From: Forficula auricularia
Lineage: Eukaryota; Arthropoda; Insecta; Dermaptera; Forficulidae
Length of the DNA: 64,000 nucleotides
Direction: 5' to 3'
NCBI GenBank assembly: GCA_024734495.1
Contig: JALMQS010000153.1
Location: forward strand, 11,333,715 to 11,397,714
Shown: positions 57,468 through 64,000 of the stretch, in pieces
Layout: every line of letters starts with the position of its first letter
Numbering within the stretch: position 1 is the first letter of the stretch
The notes under the pieces: model-generated
What the model saw: only the letters and a program-made list of their open reading frames with translations
Told to the model about the DNA's origin: nothing
Databases searched by the model: none
Position numbers and translations under genes: made by a program

Positions 57468-58179
57468 CGTTTTAAAGATTGTTTTTTTAAAAGATTTGTA
57501 TTTTTTTAATGATGAAACAATCAATAAATAATTTTTTCTTTGAAATAAAAGAAAAGGGTAAATTTTTTGAGACCGGGATTCCCTTAATTTTGAAGCTCTC
57601 TTCAAGTGACGATAAAGACTGCTAGTCAATCTGGCAACGGAATTCAAGTCACTTATTGGTCTTCGAACACAAACATATTGACGAACTCGTCAAAGTATAC
57701 ACAGTTAACAAGCTTATTCATTTCTTAAAAGGGCCAAAGGTGAATGTACTCAGAATATCGGTAAACAATTTTTTAAAGGGTCCAGATGCTGATAAACTTA
57801 AATCATGATAATTAATAAAATAATTGTTATATTTTACTAATCATATTTGAACTATCCCATTTAAATCAACCTGGCAGATTTGATGATTTGGTGGTTGAGT
57901 TGTTTATCGATAGAGAAGTTTCGTGGATATAATTTAATGCTAATATACCGTTAAATAGTGAAATATAGTGTCTGGTCAAAGTATGGATGTAAATTTTTTT
58001 TTTGTCGTTTCTCGCCATTATTAATATAAATTCTGCCTACCCCTAGGTTTAGATCCGCTGTATATACAACAAGCTTTAGCCCGCGCACATATTAATATAG
58101 AATTTCGTAGAATTTTATTTAGAAGTAGGTAATATTTTAAAAGTATATTTTTAAATGCATACATGCATTTCAGCCTTAG

Positions 58180-58470
58180 ACCATGAAATATATAGACAAG
58201 CCCTCTGCTACTCTCCACACGGAGTGAAGTGAGGCCAACATCGCCTACAGATGACGTCACGTTCTCGAATAATATTTTGGTATATTAATTTAATATTAAT
58301 TTGCGATTATTGGAATCCAAAATAAATAATCTAAACTACGATAAATTTATCTCAATGTATAATAATTCCTATAGTGGCCATGCTATTTCTGGGTGCTCCT
58401 ACCTACAGATGACGTCAAGTTCTATATCTCCTATAGGAGATGTTGGCCTCACCAAATGGACACCAGGGCG
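58180..58470. repeat. Inverted/direct repeat cluster
   Basis: GAGGCCAACATCGCCTACAG at about 58211 is partly inverted at 58436-58455, and CCTACAGATGACGTCA occurs twice in direct orientation (58243, 58400). Confidence 0.6.
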
Positions 58471-58954
58471 TCTGGATAAATTTTATAAATTGTATTATAT
58501 TAAACTGTTTGTGGGTTTAAAAATATTAAATTTAAATTTGTAAAAAAAAATTCAGAGTTTTCTCATTAGAACTTGGAATAAAAATAGAAAAAAAAAATAC
58601 TTAAATCACGTAGTGTGCACACTCCTATTTAGAATAATGGTTAATTTTTTTTTCACTTGTCTGCTGACGTGTTAGCACGACACGTCAGCGTAGTGTGAAT
58701 GCGCCTTAAATGTTCACTTTTTATGAATCACACCTCTTAATTGACCCCTCAGGAGTATATGTTTCAAATTTCTATCATTTGAGCCTTTTAACTCGGAAAT
58801 CGGCGAACACAGAGATATACAGGTTGGGGCACAAAGATCCACCACATTTTGAAGAGGTACAAAAAAATGAAAAATTTAACTAGAAAAAAACTGAATACAT
58901 ATTTTGAAAAGAACATAAAATATTTTTTTTTAATGTGTTTTAAACATTATATCA

Positions 58955-59680
58955 GACAAAAAAAGGGGGCAGGGTCAAAAACGAAAATTCTAGCCCCTTC
59001 GACCAAACTCAACCAGATTTTGTATATATATTCTTTGGACGCCAAAAAGACTAGAAATGCAAAAACTAACCACCCAAAATGAGGGGAGGGTCAAAAATAA
59101 AAATTCTAGCCCTTTAGACCAAACTACGGTGACTCTATAGGGACAGTGGCGACACGTAGGGTCATCCGCCATTTTTAGTCTTATTTTAAATTGAAGAATA
59201 TTTGGAAATTTAAGATAATATTATTATTATTACCTTTTATTTTTAATTAAATAATTTTGAATATGTGTAAAGAATGTGTTTTAGTATTAATTTTCTTAAA
59301 TTTCCTAATATTCTTCAATTTAAAATAAGACTATAAATTGACCCTACGTGTCGCCACTGTCTTTATAGAGTCACTGTAGACCAAACTATGTATACAAAAT
59401 TTATATGTTGTCTTTTGTTTTTGTTTTTTACTAATTGTATGTAGTAAGCATATTGGCGTTTAAAATAAATAAATAAATAAATAAAAATTTGATTAGTTTT
59501 TGGATTTTTAGTCTTCTAGGGGTCCACAGAATATGTATACAAAATTTGGTTGAGTTTGGTCAAAAAAGCTAGAACTTTCATTTTTGACCCTCCTCCCATT
59601 TTGGGTGATATTATTTTTATGTTCTTTTCAAAAATATATTCAGTCCTTTTCTAGTTAAATTTTTTCATTTTTTACACCTC
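58955..59680. repeat. ~125-bp unit repeat, two inverted blocks with MITE insert
   Basis: 58960-59125 and 59490-59645 hold the AAACTCAACCA(A/G)ATTTTGTATA unit in opposite orientation, flanked by TCTTTGTGCCCCAACCTGTA-like ends. A 250-bp MITE splits the left block. Confidence 0.7.
59127..59376. mobile_element. MITE, 250 bp
   Basis: Termini CGGTGACTCTATAGGGACAG and inverted CTGTCTTTATAGAGTCACTG, arms of about 85 bp including GCGACACGTAGGGTCA. It is flanked by a 12-bp direct repeat TAGACCAAACTA (59115-59126, 59377-59388), of which at least part is target duplication. Confidence 0.8.
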
Positions 59681-60002
59681 TTCAAAATGAGGTAGATCTT
59701 TATGCCCCATCCTGTAGAATCCCAAAACTATTATATTGATTAAAATTTCTAGACTTTTAGATTATTTATTTCCTAAACATTATATAAATGAAATTAACTT
59801 TGGTCTGTAAGTTTTTAGATAGAGCGAAGAAATGAAAATTTTATTTCCCAAACAGTATTTACAAATTTTTGGTGAAATAAATAAAAAAAATACTTAGAAT
59901 ACCAATGAATGAAAATATGATTGTAAATGATAAAAGAGAGAGGATTGAGTATTATAGTTGGGTGAAGGAAAGTGTAAAAGGGTTTTGCAATATTGCACTC
60001 AC

Positions 60003-60397
60003 CCTAGCTGCGATGGATGTTGTCGGTTTCTCCAGGAGATCCCAGAGGAACTTTTGATATTGTGCGCACTTGCCCTCGCCAAATTCCTCTTCTTCCCTTT
60101 GCCGTAACGACTCAGCTTCTTTTCGCATTTCCTCGTGGACGTGTTCTTTCCTCTGATGGTATTTGTGCTGGCAGCAAGATTCCAGGTAAAGCTCATCGAC
60201 TCCCCAGTATTCGAGATCGTCACTAAACGCAAGAACGCACATCTCGTCAACCAGGTGAAGTTTGCCGGTCCGATAGAAGTTCAATATGGAGCTAAACGAT
60301 TTTGGGTGTCGGTCGAAGAAATACTCGTTGTCAATGAGGGAATAATCGTCGCAAAGTTCGGTGATGGCTTCGTGGGTGTTACAGTCTCGAAGGCGAC
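60003..60397 (-). CDS. Shab: Shab/Kv2 K+ channel, T1 tetramerisation exon
   Basis: Minus strand, acceptor TGGGATTGTAG before 60397 and donor AGG|GTGAGT after 60003; phase 1 in, phase 0 out, 131 codons plus two bases. It begins [20 protein letters not shown] and continues with [20 protein letters not shown], the C-terminal two-thirds of the cytoplasmic T1/BTB domain that selects Kv2 partners. It then has [20 protein letters not shown] with the zinc-coordinating Cys pair, a charged linker and [12 protein letters not shown] leading to S1. The match to Drosophila Shab is nearly residue for residue. The upstream exon with the first third of T1 and the start codon is not in the window's remaining 3.6 kb, so it lies further right. 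Confidence 0.96.
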
Positions 60398-60580
60398 CTA
60401 CAATCCCAATAAAAAAAACGTAGTGTTAAAAATTATCGAAAAGAAGGATTAAGTTAACAATGAAGAAGATTGTAGATTCTAATGGTAGGGATTACAAAAT
60501 ATCCTTCATTGCTTGTATTGTGCAGATCCGTTCAAGGCCCAAATATGTAATCTCGAAGAACTTTCCACCTGTGGATAAGA

Positions 60581-61197
60581 GGCCGTCCATAAATTACGTC
60601 ACACAATAAGGGGGAGAAATCAGATTTGTGACAAAATGTAATAAGGGGGTCCGGAGATCTTAAAAATTGTAATGTCACAAAAGTCAAATTAAAAAATTTC
60701 CTCCCCAAAGAATTGCAGCTAAACGCGCCAAAGAAATTTTATGTTTATTAAATGAAGAATAAAATGCTTTGGGGATCGATGAAAAAGAAATTGAGTCTAC
60801 AATAATTAAATTATAGGGTAGTCTCATTCCAAATGATATAGATTATAATTATAAAGAATGTGGTATGCCAGTAATTGAAGATTTAAAGGATTGGTGAGCT
60901 TGTACATGGAGTGATGAAAAATAACATTTTTTTATTAATAATAAAATTGTAATAAGTAATAGAGAATAATGTGTTAAATGATATGAATAAAAGTTAAACT
61001 TAAAATAAATTAAATCCCTTGTAGCTGAGTTTAATTAATAGAAAAATTCTACAATAATTAAATTATAGGATATAAAAGTAATAGTATGACGTCACAATTC
61101 AGGGGGTGGGGCTCAATGAAAATGTGACAGAATGTGACATAGGGGGAGGGTCTAAAAATCTTGAAATTCGTGTGAGGTGAATTTATAGACGGGCCCC
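60581..61197 (+). mobile_element. DNA-transposon remnant, GGCCGTCCATAAATTACGTC family
   Basis: Left end GGCCGTCCATAAATTACGTC, right end GTGAATTTATAGACGGGCC. Both have subterminal AAGGGGG/GGGGG tracts and TGTGACA words. Inside, 60711-60925 reads as a broken frame (RAKEILCLLNEE, then GIDEKEIESTIIKL, then GMPVIEDLKDW) with several stops. I cannot name the protein. Confidence 0.6.
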
Positions 61198-61794
61198 CAA
61201 AAGAGAATTATCTTGAAACCTTGTATGGTATTCAGAAAAGAGATTGGAACTTTCATCTTTATTTTAGGACTAATAGGGCCTATTTTATGATGAAAAAACT
61301 AGTCATAAGGTTAATATTCCATTCATTTTTCGTCAATCCAATTGCATTATATTATAATAGCCAATTTAATTTTCTTAGAAAGTACTCAAACTAACCAAAT
61401 TTTATGAATTTCATTTATTTTTGAATCAAAGAGTCGAAAAGTTAGATGAGGGCAAAGGAATACTGTGAGGTGTTCTTGTAGGCTTATAGAGAGCGTGACT
61501 TCAAATTCAAAATAAAAATATTAAAATAATATGTTCAATAAGTTTTTAAAAGATCTAGCGTGTATAGTGTTTCCAGGCCCTAAAATACAAAAGCTAGACT
61601 CGGCGCTGTATTAGGCCGGACATATATTTTTTAATAGCCAAAAATACCTTTTTAAAGCCGGGCATCACTTTTATAACAAAAAAAAAAACTAAGTTAGGTT
61701 CCTATTAAATTTATTAATTATTATTTAATAATGAATCACAGTTTTGTTACAAAATTAACCACAACAATCAGTCATACCTTCCTATCATCAATTG

Positions 61795-62575
61795 GTATTT
61801 ATACATATCATCATCATCATTGAGTATACAGTCCTAGGACTGTTTTGATGCAACAATCCGTCTCCACTCGACTCTGTCCCCCGCCAGTTGTTTGACCTCT
61901 CTAAATGTCTGGCATCCCATATCCCCAATTATTTGGTTGAAATATTATAATCTGGAATCTAGGTCTTTCCCTTCCCTTTTCTCCCCCTCCAAGATATCCC
62001 TAAGCAGTCCCCCATGTCTCAGTGTGTGCCCCATCATCTGACCTCTTCTCTTCTTCAGACTCTTCCACAAGGTTCTTCTTTCTCCGATTCTTCCAAGAAC
62101 TTTCTTCATTTGTAATGTAATGTTGTATTCTAAGCTGATTGAGGAGGAGCACTAGTAGTTTTTGTTTTGAATTAAACCCCATTTTTGCTTGGGCAATTCT
62201 TGATTTAATTTCGTTTTCGCTCCTCTCATCCCATGTTATTTTACTTCCTAGGTAGCGGAATTACTTAACTCCTTCTAGGTTTTCTTGAGTTAATTTTGAT
62301 GCATTCCTGTCTCGTTTGTTCTTTTTTTGTACATACTAGGACCTTGGTTTGATTCTTGTTTATTTTCATTTTGATTTCTTCTATTAGGATTTGGTTAATT
62401 CCATTCAGGGCGTCCTCTAATTCTTTTTATTGCTTCCTAGAAGGGCAATGTCATCGGCAAATCTTAACATAGCGATCTTTTGATCTTGGATTTCGATACC
62501 TGTATCAATTTTGTCTTTGAATTCTTTAATCGCTTCTTCTATGATACCTATGATATTGAAAAATGTTCAGTCTTC
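61795..62575 (-). pseudogene. RTE-like retrotransposon copy, internally deleted
   Basis: Minus strand. Near 62490-62445 it encodes QKIAMLRFADDIALLG, the RT catalytic (Y/F)ADD box. Further left it shares sequence with 50646-51135, but about 140 bp between CAATCAGCTTAGAA and ACAAATGAAGAA is missing. Stops and frameshifts are frequent. It ends in (CAT)n, i.e. (GAT)n on the coding strand, at 61807-61820. Confidence 0.8.
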
Positions 62576-62657
62576 TGTAGATGTGCATCGGCATGTCAAA
62601 AAGCCTAACAAAAGCCGGACAGGCCGGATTCTTAAATATTTGACCTGGTAACTCTAA

Positions 62658-62866
62658 GGGCCAGTTGCATGTCGGTTATAAACTCTTTTTAACCGTTTAC
62701 AAAGGGTAAACCATATAATTCCACCTTGGGCCTGGACGGGATTGCCTATCAGATGAAAGTGCCTGTCAGCTGATTGGCCACCCCGCCGGCCACAAGGTGA
62801 ATTATAAGGTTTTACCTCTTTGATCAACGGTTAAAAAGAGTTTACCAACGGACATACAACTGGCCC
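62658..62866. mobile_element. PIF/Harbinger-like MITE, 209 bp
   Basis: Termini GGGCCAGTTGCATGTCGGTT and inverted AACGGACATACAACTGGCCC, flanked by TAA (62655-62657, 62867-62869), the 3-bp TWA duplication of PIF/Harbinger elements. No coding capacity. Related ends at 3585 and 4268. Confidence 0.75.
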
Positions 62867-63088
62867 TAAGTGTGTACCTATTGAAAACAAGATCTACGTA
62901 TCATCAAATTCTAAAGACATTACCGATTTCAAGATTATTTCTTTAATACTTTAGAAGCTACATACAACGTAAGAGTTCTTCTTTGTACCTTATTTTTCTT
63001 TGATTCTTCAAAAATTTAACCACCAAGCGATCGAATATCGAATTTTCATCATCAGCGAATATATTTTGAACGTGATCCACAAGTTGAT

Positions 63089-63268
63089 AATAATTTTCTC
63101 ATTAGATTGGAACAGCCGCTGCAATATTTCATCTAAGAAAGAGGTGTTGGAGTTTCTTGTAAAAAAATGATACTTTGAAATATGTTGCATTTTTTTACAA
63201 GAAACACAACACCTCTATTCTTAGATGAAATATTGTAGCGGCGATCCAATTAGTGAGAATAATTATTA
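63089..63268. repeat. Inverted repeat, 81-bp arms
   Basis: Arms 63089-63169 and 63188-63268, nearly perfect, loop about 18 bp. No ribozyme core. Confidence 0.8.
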
Positions 63269-63334
63269 TTTAGAAGTGGCTAACAATTTTGAGATGAGTC
63301 GATTTTTTCGTTTATTTCGAATGATTGGTAATAT

Positions 63335-63418
63335 ATAACACGTCCAACCTATTTTAGTCGCCTTTTACGACAAGCAGAGGATACTATGGACCTATTCTAG
63401 CCCCGGTCTACAGGGGCA
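63335..63418 (+). repeat. Dispersed repeat, copy 2
   Basis: Matches 27518-27602 over about 80 bp, including GTCGCCTTTTACGACAAGCA. Confidence 0.6.
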
Positions 63419-63419
63419 A

Positions 63420-64000
63420 GAGTATTTTTCTATTTAATGATAAATAGACCTTTAATATATAACCTATTTTATTTATATAAGTGCATTTATTGCAAAATTC
63501 TATCGGGATCTTCAAAATTTTAAAACTTCTCATTCATAGATATCATTCAATAATATGCAAAAATTTTAATCCGTGCAGAAAATGTGTTAAACGTCTAAAT
63601 TTCAGTAAGATATTAACTAGAAAAAATACACCAAAACTTGTTCCAATTATTCCTCAGTAATTACTTTTTTTATTTTGGTTTCCAGTGGATCAATTTGAAA
63701 AAGAAACATTGGTAAGATGATTTGGAAGAATGGAAGATTGTAAGTGAATGTCGTGTGATACACAAACTATATGTATTTTATTTCAAATTTCATATAATTT
63801 TGAGCAATCGTAAACTTGAATTATTAAGAAAATCACAAGAGATTGAGATCTATTAGATCCTAGATGGAATTAATTATATTTAATTATATTTCAGAAAAGT
63901 TGTTTTTAACCCCATGGAAATCGAACACGAGTGCCAAAAATTGCAATGCGAGCCAGTTGGCTACTCTGTGAGTGAACACTCTTGATAAATATATCGATCG
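63420..64000. other. Right-edge noncoding sequence
   Basis: No exon is supportable. The piece at about 63880-63930 resembles the loop of the inverted repeat at 26210-26342, so an element may continue beyond the window. Confidence 0.4.

Larger units (their letters stand above)
11859..60002 (-). other. Shab: Giant Shab intron (~48 kb)
   Basis: The donor AGG|GTGAGT lies just left of 60003 and the acceptor TTGGTTTCCAG just right of 11858. Both flanking exons are phase 0 at this junction, and the joined protein (…SIAAR then VIAVIS…) matches the Kv2 T1-S1 linker. Almost all identifiable content is transposable. Uneventful AT-rich stretches with no supportable gene include 15120-16110, 17000-18100, 19750-20370, 20640-21920, 24750-26200, 31350-32490, 53700-56340 and 57600-58170. 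Confidence 0.9.

Noticed and set aside
60017..60452. Plus-strand frames over the T1 exon
   Set aside because: Antisense shadows of the Shab T1 coding sequence.
1..64000. CRISPR arrays, bacterial operons, rRNA
   Set aside because: Repeats are transposon-derived, spacing is irregular, and the gene structure is spliced and eukaryotic; nothing prokaryotic is visible.

Overview
The window is animal, almost certainly insect or other arthropod, nuclear DNA. It is AT-rich, has spliced genes with GT/AG introns, and is packed with transposable elements. The recognisable host genes are both on the minus strand. One is a Kv2/Shab voltage-gated potassium channel, of which two internal coding exons are present: the T1 domain exon (60003-60397) and the S1-S6 exon (11015-11858), split by an intron of about 48 kb. 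The other is a Ser/Thr/Pro-rich gene at the left edge (three exons, 661-3317) whose last visible exon carries a GRLSYAQVAQ segment like the C-terminal SYAEVCQ/SYAQVAQ motif of LARP4/LARP4B proteins. Neither gene is complete here.

Layout: 1-3.3 kb holds the 3' part of the LARP4-like gene, with a perfect 63-bp-arm hairpin in one intron and a ~125-bp tandem repeat in another. The 3.3-10.9 kb stretch has fragments of a jockey/I-like non-LTR retrotransposon, a 17-N gap, a MITE with 8-bp target duplication, and several long inverted repeats. 10.7-11.9 kb is the Shab pore exon plus a possible alternative last exon. 11.9-60.0 kb is the Shab intron, filled with fold-back elements, MITEs, SINEs, RTE-type fragments and, at 34.8-45.2 kb, a young Penelope-like element (PLE) array. 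60.0-60.4 kb is the Shab T1 exon. 60.4-64 kb is repeat-rich upstream sequence, with a DNA-transposon remnant, a deleted RTE copy and a Harbinger-like MITE.

The most interesting content is the PLE array and its relatives. The array holds two nearly identical full-length units (period 3530 bp), preceded by a 5'-truncated unit and a head-to-head inverted partial unit. Each unit encodes a reverse transcriptase followed by a GIY-YIG endonuclease. In both full units the two domains lie in different frames, joined at a canonical A_AAA_AAC slippery heptamer in the correct phase for -1 frameshifting. The truncated unit has one extra A and reads straight through. Each terminal repeat carries a hammerhead-ribozyme-like core (CUGAAGA...GAAAC) starting one base after the acceptor of a predicted 82-bp intron.

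About ten further hammerhead-like cores (CUGANGA - stem II - GAAA, usually GAAACGUC) are scattered through the window, nearly all inside long inverted repeats. They match the small, stem-III-less, dimer-acting hammerheads known from Penelope-like elements and suggest a large population of non-autonomous PLE-derived fold-backs. All calls come from reading the sequence alone. Family names without diagnostic motifs are tentative.
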